From assembly GCF_000744705.1 (NCBI RefSeq), contig NZ_JQML01000001.1, positions 9,851,094 to 9,915,093 on the forward strand: DNA of 64,000 bases. The letters are read 5' to 3'. The position numbers and the translations under genes were made by a program. The notes beneath the pieces were generated by a model. It did no database searches, was not told the origin of the DNA, and saw only the letters and a program-made list of their open reading frames with translations. Source of the stretch: Streptacidiphilus albus JL83. GTDB taxonomy: Bacteria; Actinomycetota; Actinomycetes; Streptomycetales; Streptomycetaceae. Shown in pieces: positions 54,551 through 63,780 of this stretch (positions are counted from its first letter, which is position 1; each line of letters begins with the position of its first letter).

Positions 54551-56056
54551 TTATTGGATGTCTTGTGGGTGCCAGCCGCGGGGGATTTTCGGCAGGCCGA
54601 TGAGGGCGTCGATGCCGAGGTGCTCCTTGAGGAGGGCTTTGAGGCCGCGTCCGTCGATGAGTTGCATGCGTCCGGTGCGTTGGGCGAAGTCGAGGCTGGA
54701 TTTGCCGAACCAGGCGGTGGTGACCAGGATGCCCTTGGCCGCGGCCTTGTCGGCCATGACGCCGGCCAGTGCGCGGACGGCGTCGGCGGGTACGGCGTCC
54801 TTGTATCGCTTGGCCTGGATGACGCACAGACCCCCGGTCAGGGGGTCGCGGTTGATGGCGACGGCGTCGACGCCGTCGTCGCGGCTGGCCTGGGTGGTCC
54901 ATGCCTCCAGTCCGACGGCCTCGAAGAGCTGGCGGACCAGGTGCTCGAACGCGTACGGGTCCATCTTCACCAGGTCCGGTCGGCTGTCGAGGCCGGAGAC
55001 GATGTCGACCTCCTCCACGAAGCGGTACTTGGTCAGGTCGAACTCCGCGACGGGGGCCACTGCCTCGAGGTCGTAGGGGTGGGGGGAGACGATGGCGTTC
55101 AGATGGCGCAGGCACAGCGCGGGGTCCAGCTCGCGCTCGCCGAGGTCGAGTTCGGCGAAGGCCTCGCGCTCGGCCACGACGCTGGCCAGGCAGGGGCGCA
55201 CCGGGCGCCCGGTGGCGCGGTCCTTGGCGTCCGCGTGCCCGTTGAAGAGCACGGTTTCCACCAGCTCGGGGCTGGTGACCGCGAAGCCCTCCTCGATGGC
55301 GTGCAGGGCCAGGCGCGCGACCAGGCGCCGGTAGAGGTCCCTGGTCTCGCCGTCCTTGCGGGGCTGGGGCACGACCTCGCGGCGTTGGGCGACAAACCGG
55401 TACCCCGCCGCCTGCGGGATGATGCCCTGCCCGGGCAGGTCGACCTCCAGGAGGAGTTGCTTGGCCTCGGGCGCGTAGGCGGCCCGGACCGCGGGCCGGC
55501 ATCCCGGCGGCAGCGGCGAGTGGAGCAGCAGCTTCTGGACTGCTTCGGCGAAGGCCTGCGGGCCGTCCTGCAGCAGGCGCTCCTCGGCCTTGCGCCGGTA
55601 GTCGCCCAGGTCGCCGGGCCGGTCCAGCAGAACAGACTCCAACTCCTGCACGAAGGACTGGACGGCGTCGGTGCGCTGGGCCGCCTCGTCCTTCAAGCTC
55701 TGCACCTCGGCCGCTTGTCGCTGGCGTTCGCGCTCCTGCTCGGCACGCACCCGCTCGCGTTCCTGCTGCTCGGCCGTGCGCTTACGCGCCGCGAGCCGTT
55801 GCGCCAGTTCCCGCTCCACCCGCGCGGCCTCACGTTCCTGCTTAGCTAGTTCCCGTTCCCCGACCGACAGCAGCCGCGCCCGCTCCTTGTCCAAACGCGC
55901 GGCTTCCTGCCGCTCGCGCCGCAACCGTTCCTGCTCGGCCTTCTTGGCCAGCCGTTCGCGTTCCGCCGCCTCCTTCTTCAAAGCGGCGGCCTTCGCCCTC
56001 TGCTTCGCCTGATAGGCGTCGAGTAACTGCTGCGCCATCGACCTCTGGCGTGTCAT
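54551..56056 (-). CDS. Mrr-like restriction endonuclease with long N-terminal coiled coil
   Basis: 501 residues from ATG 56056 (GGGGAGGG upstream). Residues 5-140 are a highly charged Lys/Glu/Arg coiled coil. A mixed alpha/beta middle domain follows. The last ~130 residues are an Mrr_cat PD-(D/E)XK nuclease: F-E-H-L-V-R-Q-L-F-E-A-V-G, then D-D-G-V-D-A-V-A and I-Q-A-K-R-Y. It has Gln in place of the usual Glu, as in many Mrr proteins. Mrr enzymes cut methylated foreign DNA (type IV restriction). It converges with the GAF/PAS gene. Confidence 0.87.
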   Translation of the reverse strand: MTRQRSMAQQLLDAYQAKQRAKAAALKKEAAERERLAKKAEQERLRRERQEAARLDKERARLLSVGERELAKQEREAARVERELAQRLAARKRTAEQQERERVRAEQERERQRQAAEVQSLKDEAAQRTDAVQSFVQELESVLLDRPGDLGDYRRKAEERLLQDGPQAFAEAVQKLLLHSPLPPGCRPAVRAAYAPEAKQLLLEVDLPGQGIIPQAAGYRFVAQRREVVPQPRKDGETRDLYRRLVARLALHAIEEGFAVTSPELVETVLFNGHADAKDRATGRPVRPCLASVVAEREAFAELDLGERELDPALCLRHLNAIVSPHPYDLEAVAPVAEFDLTKYRFVEEVDIVSGLDSRPDLVKMDPYAFEHLVRQLFEAVGLEAWTTQASRDDGVDAVAINRDPLTGGLCVIQAKRYKDAVPADAVRALAGVMADKAAAKGILVTTAWFGKSSLDFAQRTGRMQLIDGRGLKALLKEHLGIDALIGLPKIPRGWHPQDIQ

Positions 56057-56296
56057 CTGGCCCTCCCCTGGCCCGAACCTGCCTTCCCCGCGACAGCGCC
56101 CCTTCAGCCCGGCCGTCAGCGGCACTACTGCCGGTGAAGCGATGCCCAACCACGAAGATCAACAATCCCCGCTGCTCACTCGGTCCGGCCCGCCGGTGAG
56201 CGATTCGATCGACGGCCCCGCGCCCGGCTGCTCCGCCCTTCCGCACAAGCCGGTTGCCGGAGTCGGAAGCCTGCCGCCCTGGGCTATGGTGCGGCG

Positions 56297-56838
56297 GTGA
56301 CCGATTCTGCGTGGCGTCCGCTGCTCTTCCTCGATGTGGACGGTCCGTTGATCCCGTTCGGTGCGACGCCCCGTCAGCTGCCGGGCGGCTACCCGACCTT
56401 CCCGGATGCGCCAGAGCTGGGGGCGGTCGGGACGAATCCTCTGCTGTCCAGGCTTGATCCGGGCCTGGGGCTCCGGCTGGTCGCGCTGGGATGCGAGCTG
56501 GTGTGGGCCACGACCTGGATGGAGGAGGCGAACGAGTGCGTGGCACCGCGTCTGGGCCTGCCGCGCCTGCCGGTCGTGCTGTGGCCGGAGCCGGATCAGG
56601 ACGAGGGGCGTGACGGGCTGCACTGGAAGACGCGCGGCCTGCTCGCCTGGGCGGGAGGGCGCCGTTTGTCTGGCTGGACGACGAGATCACCGGTGCTGAC
56701 CGGCGGTGGATGGCCGCGCACCATCCAGGGCCGGCCCTGCTGCACCGGGTCGACGCCGCTGCGGGCCTGACCGGTGCGGACTTCGCCGCTGTCGAGTGCT
56801 GGCTGCGCGCGGCCCGTCCCACGCCACCGACGCGATGA
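56297..56838 (+). pseudogene. HAD-like hydrolase gene with a frameshift
   Basis: The first ~121 codons read L-L-F-L-D-V-D-G-P-L-I-P (HAD motif I, D-x-D), T-T-W-M-E-E-A-N (motif II region) and L-H-W-K-T-R-G-L (motif III Lys). At about 56661 the frame shifts by one: the continuation P-F-V-W-L-D-D-E-I-T-G-A-D (motif IV, D-D) and A-V-E-C-W-L-R-A to TGA 56836-56838 is in another frame. One missing C in a cgcc(c)g run would explain it. Either a recent mutation or a base-calling error. Confidence 0.8.
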
Positions 56839-56927
56839 GGAACTCGGGAGCACCGGCTCCGTCCCGGACCGCGGCCGGGCCCAGGGCCTCATCGTCTTGA
56901 ACCCCTATCGCTCTGCTGGAGGCTTCC

Positions 56928-57662
56928 ATGGCTACTGAGAACCCGCCCGAGGAATCGGTCGGCATCTGCATGTCTGGTTCTGCCACTGACCTGATAGCCG
57001 GTCAGGTGGAGCTGTCGGATGTATTGGCGGTGCTGGCGCGTGTGCGGCCGGTGTTTCATTCGGAGGCGGATCTGCAGCATGCGTTCGCGCGGGTGCTGTG
57101 GGGGTTGGCGCCGGAGGTGGAGTGTCGTCTGGAGGTGCGGCAGACCGTCTCGAAGGGTGTCGAGCATCTGGACCTGCTGTGTCTTGGTCCGTTGGGGCGT
57201 ACGGCGGTGGAGTTCAAGTACGTCAAGCGTGCCTGGAACGGCATCGTGGGTGCTGCCCCGACGGAGGAGCGGTACGCCTTGAAGTCGCACGGTGTCTCCG
57301 ACGAGGCCCGTCGGGACTTCGTGTTCGACATCGCCAGACTGGAGAGGTTCTGCGACCGGCCGGACCAGAACGGCCTGGCGCTGATGATCAGCAACGAGCC
57401 GGCCTTGTGGCGGGTGCCGAAGCCGCTGGCGAAGCAGTCCCGGGATCATGAGTTCCGTCTGCACGAAGGCGGCGAACTGAGCGGGACGCTGCTGTGGGGC
57501 GGGGGTGACTACGCCCCCAACACCCGCGTCCTGCGCGGCACCTACCCCTTGCGCTGGCGGCCGTACTCCCAGCAGCCAGGGACCGGGGGAGAATTCCAGT
57601 GCCTGGCCCTGTTCGTCGAGGGCTTGGCACCCCCGGGGGAAGCGGACAGCGAGCGGGTCTGA
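56928..57662 (+). CDS. PD-(D/E)XK nuclease-like protein
   Basis: 244 residues from ATG 56928 (TGGAGG upstream). Residues 40-105 fit a restriction-endonuclease fold: H-S-E-A-D-L-Q-H-A-F (acidic first helix), V-E-H-L-D-L-L-C (catalytic Asp) and T-A-V-E-F-K-Y-V-K (E-x-K). The rest has R-R-D-F-V-F-D-I-A-R-L-E-R-F and A-L-M-I-S-N-E-P-A-L-W, matching no named domain I know. Likely a nuclease of a defence or repair system. It lies between Mrr/HAD and the convergent TniQ-like gene. Confidence 0.75.
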   Translation: MATENPPEESVGICMSGSATDLIAGQVELSDVLAVLARVRPVFHSEADLQHAFARVLWGLAPEVECRLEVRQTVSKGVEHLDLLCLGPLGRTAVEFKYVKRAWNGIVGAAPTEERYALKSHGVSDEARRDFVFDIARLERFCDRPDQNGLALMISNEPALWRVPKPLAKQSRDHEFRLHEGGELSGTLLWGGGDYAPNTRVLRGTYPLRWRPYSQQPGTGGEFQCLALFVEGLAPPGEADSERV

Positions 57663-57702
57663 CTGGGCTGCTCTGGCCGGACCGGGCAGGTGCTGCTGGC
57701 CC

Positions 57703-59124
57703 CTAGGCGTGCGGTGCGCTATGTCGGTGGCCGTACTGGTCTGCGATGTCGGTTTGGTGGTTGGCGATGTCGTGTTGGAGGTCTTCGGCGGGGATGTGGG
57801 TCCAGGTGGCGAGGTGGTCGAGGGGGATGCCGGCGGTGTGGGCGGCGCTGGCGACAGCGGTGACTGCTTGGTCGAGGGTGGCGATGGTCTGGTTGAGGGT
57901 GTTGATCAGGTCCTGGGTGGCGGTGGCCAGGGGCGCGGTGTCGTGGACGTCGAGGGCGGCCAGGAGTTCGGTGGCATCGCGGATCCTGTCGTTGATCCAG
58001 CTGCGTTCTGGCCGGGGGACGGTGGCGCGCCAGGCGATGGTGCCGTCGGTGCGCTGAGCCAGGGTCCGCAGCTGTGCCGCGGTGGAGGCGGGTTGGTCGT
58101 CGCGTTTGATCCACCAGGGGTCCTGTCCCCAGTCGCCAGGTTGTCCCGTGCTGCGGCGCCTGCGTACCAGGGCGCCCCACCAGGCGTTCAGGGCACTGCT
58201 GTCGGGGATCGCGCCGGCCGCTCCGAGCCAGGGGCGGCCGAGCCTGCGTCCGAGTTCCTGGCCGAACTGTCCGTCGGGCGGGAAGCGCTGGACGCTCTCG
58301 GCGCCGCTGTCCTGCCAGACCATGTCCGCGACGGCCGGGTCGAGCAGGGCCTGGGCCAGGGCCATGACCTCGGGGAAGATCGCCGCCTCGCGGGCGACCG
58401 AGCGCCACCACCAGAACCTTTCGCCGGCGTCGCCTCCGGCCAGCCGGTGCAGCCGGGCGGGCCAGACCCGCTCGGCCTTCCACTCCAGGGCCAGCTCCCA
58501 CCACTGGCACACCACCGCCCGCGCGACCGCGAACACCGCCCCCGGCGCCACCCCGTCCGCTGCGGCCCGCCGGACCACGACCGGCCACCGGCGCTGCGCC
58601 GCCACGATCTCCGGGCAGCCGCTCAGGTCGAGGTGTTCCAGACCGTGGCCCTCGCCTGCACCCAGGGTCCAGCGCCGGTGGCGCCGGCAGATGCGCTGCC
58701 ACCCCTGGCGGTAGCGCATGGCGACGACCTGCTGTCCGGTGCGCCGGGCGGTGCACAGCCGGCACGCGTAGGCGACGGGGCCGTGGGCCGCTGCTCCGGA
58801 CTGCCAGCGGCCCTGTGGGCGGCCTTCAGTGACCGGGGCGCTGAACAGGGCCGCGTTGGTCCAGGTGGGCAGGGCTCGTTGAAGGGTGGCGGGGTCGGTG
58901 CGGCACATGGTCGCCAGCAGGTCCTACCCGGCGGGGTCGAGCAGCACCTCGGCGTCGGGGCGCACCCCGCCGGTGCCGGGGGAGCGCGGGGGGTTGTTGC
59001 GCCACTCCCACGCCGTCCGCAGGTCGGTGGCCGACATGCCGTAGCGGGCGGCGACCCGCCCCAGCAGCGACCACGTCGTCTCCGAGGGGAGCGGTGCGAT
59101 CCGCAAAGCCCCGACCTGGTTCAT
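57703..59124 (-). pseudogene. TniQ-like protein interrupted by an in-frame TAG
   Basis: The N-terminal part (58924-59124) reads P-L-P-S-E-T-T-W-S-L-L-G-R-V-A-A-R-Y-G, a TniQ signature, and ends at TAG 58924-58926. The same frame then continues without break (D-L-L-A-T-M-C-R-T-D) for 406 more codons to 57703. It includes a zinc-binding C-R-L-C … I-C-R-R-H and W-W-L/W-W-R-S motifs and a helical C-terminus. TniQ proteins guide or recruit transposition machinery; solitary relatives in actinomycetes have unknown roles. A single nonsense change explains the break. A start at 58908 could give a separate 401-residue protein. Confidence 0.8.
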
Positions 59125-59182
59125 GGCCCCCCTGTCCTGTGCCCCCGTGCTCCGTTTATGGCGGGGCGCGGGCTCTGACGGC

Positions 59183-60322
59183 TCATTGGTTGGCTTGTGC
59201 TGGTGGGAGGGGTGGGGGCGGGTTGCGCCATCCGGGGTCGAGCAGGTGGACGAGTGCTCGTTGTGCGTCTCGGATGAAGTTGCTCGTGTTGGTGCTGTCG
59301 TAGCGCCAGGCGGTGTGCTCGCCGGTGGCGTAGACCTCGTTCCAGCTCTGGCGCAGGGTGTGCCAGGTGTGTCCGGGGTGAGGGTCGATGAGTTGAGCCA
59401 GGCCGGTCGGTCCGGTGGCCGGTGGCCGGCCTCGGCGCCTGACCCGGCCGGGCTGGTCGATGCTGATGGCGACGTGCGGGCCGATGTGTCGGGCGAGGGT
59501 GTACTGCTTGGCGGAAAGGGAGTGTTGTGCCTTGGCGCGGTGGAGTTGGGTTTTGAGGCGCTGGTAGATGTCGGAGACCTGGGCAGGGGTGAGCGTGGGG
59601 TCCAGGGTCATCGTGACCCGGGTGGTGGCGCTGTCTGTGCCGTAGCGCAGCTGGACTGAGCCGGTGTAGAGGAAGACCTCGGGGGTCCGGCCGGCGAGGA
59701 TGAAGTTGGTGGCCTCCGAGCGCCGCCAGTGGTACCAGTCGGCGAGTTTCTCGGCGAGTTTTGCGAGCTCTCCCAGGACGTGGCGAGCGTCGACCGTCAG
59801 GATCCGTTCCTGGTTGCCGGCGATGAACCACAGGTCGATGGTCGGGTCTTTCTCGTTGGGCGCGCGTTGGGTGATGAGTTCGCGGACGTGTGCGTCGCTG
59901 TGCCGTTCGCCGATCCACGCGTCGACCGCGTCGGCTTCGAGCAGCCGGTAGTCCGGGTAGGAGCCCTCGCCTTTGGCGAAGGCCACGTACCCGGCCGTCG
60001 TGCGGTCGACGAGTCTGCTGGCGCGGAAGAACTGGACGCTGTGGTTCTGCTCGGCCCAGGCGGCGTAGATCGTGGACAGTGCGTCGATGCGCGCGGCGAC
60101 GGCTTCGCCGGGTGGTTGAAGCCGGTCGTCGTGCCGCCGTACCGGGCCGTTCATGGAGGAGGCGGCCGCGAGAAGATCTTTAATCTGGCCGACGAGCCAG
60201 CCGACGGGGTCCTTGTGCGTGACCGAGTCTCCGTCCCAGCTCAGTTCGACGACCTTGTCCCACATGCCGTCGCTGATCGACTGCCCCAGCCGTTCCGCGA
60301 CCGCTGCACGCAGATTATTCAT
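59183..60322 (-). CDS. conserved hypothetical protein next to the helicase
   Basis: 379 residues from ATG 60322 (upstream in-frame starts overlap the divergent membrane-protein gene and look less likely). The central part includes A-E-K-L-A-D-W-Y-H-W, A-T-N-F-I-L-A-G, and V-T-M-T-L-D-P-T-L-T-P-A-Q-V-S-D-I-Y. This last motif occurs in a poorly described family found in actinomycete and firmicute mobile regions. The C-terminus (W-R-Y-D-S-T-N-T-S-N-F-I-R-D-A) looks like a small helical domain. No catalytic motif evident. Confidence 0.7.
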   Translation of the reverse strand: MNNLRAAVAERLGQSISDGMWDKVVELSWDGDSVTHKDPVGWLVGQIKDLLAAASSMNGPVRRHDDRLQPPGEAVAARIDALSTIYAAWAEQNHSVQFFRASRLVDRTTAGYVAFAKGEGSYPDYRLLEADAVDAWIGERHSDAHVRELITQRAPNEKDPTIDLWFIAGNQERILTVDARHVLGELAKLAEKLADWYHWRRSEATNFILAGRTPEVFLYTGSVQLRYGTDSATTRVTMTLDPTLTPAQVSDIYQRLKTQLHRAKAQHSLSAKQYTLARHIGPHVAISIDQPGRVRRRGRPPATGPTGLAQLIDPHPGHTWHTLRQSWNEVYATGEHTAWRYDSTNTSNFIRDAQRALVHLLDPGWRNPPPPLPPAQANQ

Positions 60323-60395
60323 GTGTGGACCCCATTCATCGATAAAGCACAGTAGCGGCAGGAGAAGGAAGCCTGCTGGTGAATTGGAGGACTGC

Positions 60396-60689
60396 GTGGT
60401 CACGGACAGGGCATCGACGTGGTCTTTAATCACGTCCGATGTTTCCCAGGGTGCGGGCGCGCTCGCGATTCTGGCTGTCGGAGTAACGGCGGTCATCTGC
60501 GTGACGCTGGTGGTCCTGGTGCTCTTGACCGACAAGGACAAGCGATTGGATGTGGTGGGGTACCTCGTCCCGGTTCTGCTCGCCTTGGCCAACCGCAGGC
60601 GATGGCCTGGCAGCTCCGCCGACCGTGCCGTCGCCGGGGAGCTGCGCGACGGCGATGAGTCCGCTGACGGGCCGGGCCATGGGTCGTGA
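60396..60689 (+). CDS. small membrane protein
   Basis: 97 residues from GTG 60396 with TTGGAGGA upstream. One or two hydrophobic segments (G-A-L-A-I-L-A-V-G-V-T-A-V-I-C-V-T-L-V-V-L-V-L-L) are followed by K-D-K and a second weak segment, with a charged tail. Divergent from the 379-residue gene; the starts are 73 bases apart. Unknown function. Confidence 0.6.
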   Translation: MVTDRASTWSLITSDVSQGAGALAILAVGVTAVICVTLVVLVLLTDKDKRLDVVGYLVPVLLALANRRRWPGSSADRAVAGELRDGDESADGPGHGS

Positions 60690-60848
60690 AGGTCCTGGGA
60701 GCCCGGTGCCAGTCCCCGGAAGCGGTCGCGCTCACCCGTGTCGGGGGACCGGATGCCGGCTTATTTGTGGTATCACCGAGGCGCGGTCCGCTGCTTGCTG
60801 GAAGGAGGGGCATCTGACCCCGGCCGCCGCCAGCTGCGCCCACCGCCG

Positions 60849-63353
60849 TTACTGCCATCTCATGCCGAGTTCGGTGAGCCGGTTTGCGCGTTCGGTGGGG
60901 ATGGTGGCCTTCCTGGCGCGGCTGTTGGCGATGAATAGCCCTAGCGCCACGGTCACCACCTGTGGGTTCTCTCCGTCGTTGCTCTCGGATTCGGACTCGC
61001 CACCGTCGTTCAGCAGCAGCTGCTCCTTGTGGCTGCGGGGTACGTCGAGGTTTCCTTCCCGCTTCCGGTATTGGGCGGCGGCAGCGAGGTTCCGGCGTTC
61101 CTTCTCCGCGTGGGTGACCTTCGCCTTGGGTCGTTCCTCCGGTGCCAGCGGTTCCAGTCCGAGGACGTGCTCGCAGAGCCACTGCTGCGCCGGTCCGAGC
61201 TTGTTCCATCCGAGTTGCTGGACGCGGGCCCATGCGGCGAGGTCTTCGCCCTGGGCGGCGACGGTGCCCGGTTCCGCGTCCAGCAGCTTCCCGCCGACCT
61301 GGACGAAGCGCCGGGCGAGGGTGAAGCTGCGCTGCCACTCCAGGGACCAGCCGCTTGGGCACCAGGCCGGGTCGATGGCGTCCAGCGCGTCCTTGCGGTC
61401 GGCGGGCAGCGCCCCAGTCCAGTCCAGCTCCCGCTCGCCGGCCGCCGCCCGGCGTTCCAGCGCTTCGGTTCGGCGCTGCGCGGCCCTGAAGTTCTTCATG
61501 ATGACCCCGACCGGGCGCCCGCCCCAGACTGCTTCGCCTGGCGGGCAGGCGTGGCCGTGCTCGGCGGCGTAGCCGGCTACTGCGGTGAGGTTGTCGGTGA
61601 AGGCGGTGTCGAACGCCGACCATACGAACCCGAGCTCGTTCAGCAGGTTGCGGCGTTCGTCGTCCAGGACGTCAGCGGCGCCGTAGCGGCGCTGGTCGGC
61701 GACCCAGACCCCCAGCCGGTGCCCGGAGGGCGCCACATAGGCGTAGGGGATTTTCACGTTGGCGAACGTCTGCTTGTAGGTGATCAGTTCTTCCAAGCCG
61801 CGCCGGAACTCGGCTCGGTCGGGCTCCATGGCCCGGGTGCGGACGAAGGCCGCGATCAGGGTGGGGTCGCGCTGGGTGGAGAAGGTCAGCAGTTGCTCCC
61901 CGGTGCGGGCGGAGCGTCGTTCCTCGGGGTCGGTGTCGCTGGGTTCCTGGGGTGGCCGGGATTCGGACTGGGGCATCGCGAGGCGCTCAACGGCTGCGGC
62001 GTCGTGGGCACGAAGAGCGAGAAGGATTTTCGAGAGTCCGTCGTACACCGGTGAGGTGAGTAGTTCCCGGCCGGTTTCGCCGGCGCCCCAGATGATGGGG
62101 ACGACGATGGTGGCGATCTTTCCGCTGCCGGGCTGCATTCGAAGGGCCCGTCCGACGGCCTGGACCAGGTCGACCATGCTGCCGCGGACGTCCGCGAAGT
62201 AGACGCCGTCGCATTCGAACGTGTCTACGCCTTCTGAGATGGTCTTGACTGAGGACAGGATGTAGCGCAGTAGGCGCCACCCGTCGTCGCGGACCAGGGA
62301 GGCGAAGGTGCCGAGTACCGCGCGCCGTTCGGCGGGTGTGTGGGCGGATTCCAGCCAGCTGGTGCCGATGAGTTCGGGGCGTGGGTGCAGCGAGGGTTCC
62401 AGCTCCCGCAGCGCCCGCGCGACGTCGTGCAGGCCGGTGCTCATGGCACGGGCCTCCGCCACCAGGTGGTGGAAGGACAGCACCCGGTTCAGGTCCCACT
62501 GCGCGCAGGCGGTCAGCAGTCCGGTCTGCAGGGCTGCTAGCCGGGCTCCGCGGTACTCCACCGACCGCTCGTCCACCCCCTGCTGCTCCAGGCCCTGCAG
62601 GACGGGGTCGGACACGTCGACGCACACGATGCGGTAGGGGGCTACCGTACCGTCGGAAATACTCCTTCCGAGTGGATAATCGCTGGCCACGGTGCCGAAG
62701 ACGGCCTCGTCGTCCATGCTCGCGATCAGCTCGGCTGCCTCGATCCCGGCCGCCGCGGCGCGCTGTCTGTCGCTGTCCTTGATCGCCCACAGCCTTGGGG
62801 TGGCGGTCATGAACAGGCGCCGGTCGCAGGGGATACGGGTGTTGTCGAGGATCGCCGCCCACGGCCGCGCGGCGTGGCCACTAACGCGGTGCGCCTCGTC
62901 CACGACCGCGAGCGAGAACGGCTTCAGCCCCCGCCGGTGCGCCTCTTCCAGGTGTCCGAGTCCGAGTGAGGCATAGGTGGCGAAGACGGTGGTCTTCCCC
63001 GGGCCCTTCGTCCAGGCCACCAGCTCGGCGGGATCGGTGGTGCAGCGGATTCCCGGAGGTTGCTCGCCGGCTTTGAGCGAGCAGAGCCCGACCATCAGCC
63101 CGCCGTGGCCTTCCTCCTGCCAGACCTTCACCGTCTGCTCCAGCAGCGGCAGTGAGGGCACCAGGACCAGGGTGCGCTCGGAGTAGAGCCGGTTGGCAAC
63201 ATGAACGGCCGTCAGTGACTTGCCCGAACCCGTCGCCGCCCGGATCTGGCACCGCAGCCCCGTCATCGGCACGAGACCGGACACCGGGAGCGTCAGAAGT
63301 CGTACTGCTGCGTCGCACGCCTCTTCCTGGTGCGGGCGCAATTTCTTCGCCAT
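60849..63353 (-). CDS. superfamily II helicase with C-terminal helicase-associated domains
   Basis: 834 residues from ATG 63353 (AGGAAAGGAAAA upstream). Motif I A-T-G-S-G-K-S near residue 40, motif Ia V-L-V-P-S-L-P, motif II V-V-D-E-A-H, motif III M-T-A-T-P, motif VI Q-A-V-G-R-A-L-R. After residue ~500, three or so helicase-associated repeats follow (G-x-W-V-A-D-Q-R, L-G-F-V-W-S, W-C-P-S-G-W). A short S-E-S-E-S-E run lies near the end. Such helicases are common in Streptomyces and mobile regions; the repeats may bind nucleic acid. With the nearby nucleases it suggests a defence or DNA-processing role (inference). Confidence 0.9.
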   Translation of the reverse strand: MAKKLRPHQEEACDAAVRLLTLPVSGLVPMTGLRCQIRAATGSGKSLTAVHVANRLYSERTLVLVPSLPLLEQTVKVWQEEGHGGLMVGLCSLKAGEQPPGIRCTTDPAELVAWTKGPGKTTVFATYASLGLGHLEEAHRRGLKPFSLAVVDEAHRVSGHAARPWAAILDNTRIPCDRRLFMTATPRLWAIKDSDRQRAAAAGIEAAELIASMDDEAVFGTVASDYPLGRSISDGTVAPYRIVCVDVSDPVLQGLEQQGVDERSVEYRGARLAALQTGLLTACAQWDLNRVLSFHHLVAEARAMSTGLHDVARALRELEPSLHPRPELIGTSWLESAHTPAERRAVLGTFASLVRDDGWRLLRYILSSVKTISEGVDTFECDGVYFADVRGSMVDLVQAVGRALRMQPGSGKIATIVVPIIWGAGETGRELLTSPVYDGLSKILLALRAHDAAAVERLAMPQSESRPPQEPSDTDPEERRSARTGEQLLTFSTQRDPTLIAAFVRTRAMEPDRAEFRRGLEELITYKQTFANVKIPYAYVAPSGHRLGVWVADQRRYGAADVLDDERRNLLNELGFVWSAFDTAFTDNLTAVAGYAAEHGHACPPGEAVWGGRPVGVIMKNFRAAQRRTEALERRAAAGERELDWTGALPADRKDALDAIDPAWCPSGWSLEWQRSFTLARRFVQVGGKLLDAEPGTVAAQGEDLAAWARVQQLGWNKLGPAQQWLCEHVLGLEPLAPEERPKAKVTHAEKERRNLAAAAQYRKREGNLDVPRSHKEQLLLNDGGESESESNDGENPQVVTVALGLFIANSRARKATIPTERANRLTELGMRWQ

Positions 63354-63378
63354 GAAGACGATTTTCCTTTCCTGGAAT

Positions 63379-63780
63379 TCAAGCGACAGCCGAAATGCGG
63401 ATAGCAGGCCTTTGGACTGAGTCCAGCTCCGTCGGTGGCAGTAGCGCGGGTGCAAGGGCTGACCTCCGGCGCCGGCCGCGTTCCAGGGGGGTCACCCCCC
63501 GATTGCTGGACAGGGCGAGTATCCGGGGTGCGATTCCGCCGAATGCGGCCGGCACGGCGGTGGACCTGTTGCTGTCGAGGAACTCGAACCTGATGTCTCC
63601 GAGGCACATGCAGATGCCGTCCGGTACCGAGCTCACGGCCATGGCCCGGCGCAACCTGTTGGGGTCGGCCGGCATCGTGAGGTCCGTCAGGATCGCCGGT
63701 TCGGTGGGGCGAACGATGTCGCTGACTCGTATGGCGCGGGCTCCCCGGAGAAGACAATCCAGTGCAGTGAGGCCAGGCAC
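63379..63780 (-). CDS. hypothetical protein, possibly a truncated conserved family
   Basis: 133 residues from GTG 63780 (AAGGGA upstream). The segment L-R-R-A-M-A-V-S-S-V-P-D-G-I-C-M-C-L-G-D-I-R-F-E resembles a small Streptomyces family, but the sequence after F-L-D-S-N diverges into an Arg/Ala-rich tail. It may be a 3'-altered gene. It is 25 bases upstream of the helicase start and could share its transcript. Confidence 0.45.
   Translation of the reverse strand: MPGLTALDCLLRGARAIRVSDIVRPTEPAILTDLTMPADPNRLRRAMAVSSVPDGICMCLGDIRFEFLDSNRSTAVPAAFGGIAPRILALSSNRGVTPLERGRRRRSALAPALLPPTELDSVQRPAIRISAVA

Noticed and set aside
57505..59178. 557-codon plus-strand frame over the TniQ-like gene
   Set aside because: Gly/Val-rich antisense shadow of the minus-strand gene.
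60323..60592. N-terminal extension of the 379-residue protein
   Set aside because: It overlaps the divergent small membrane-protein gene and has Thr/Ser-rich shadow composition.
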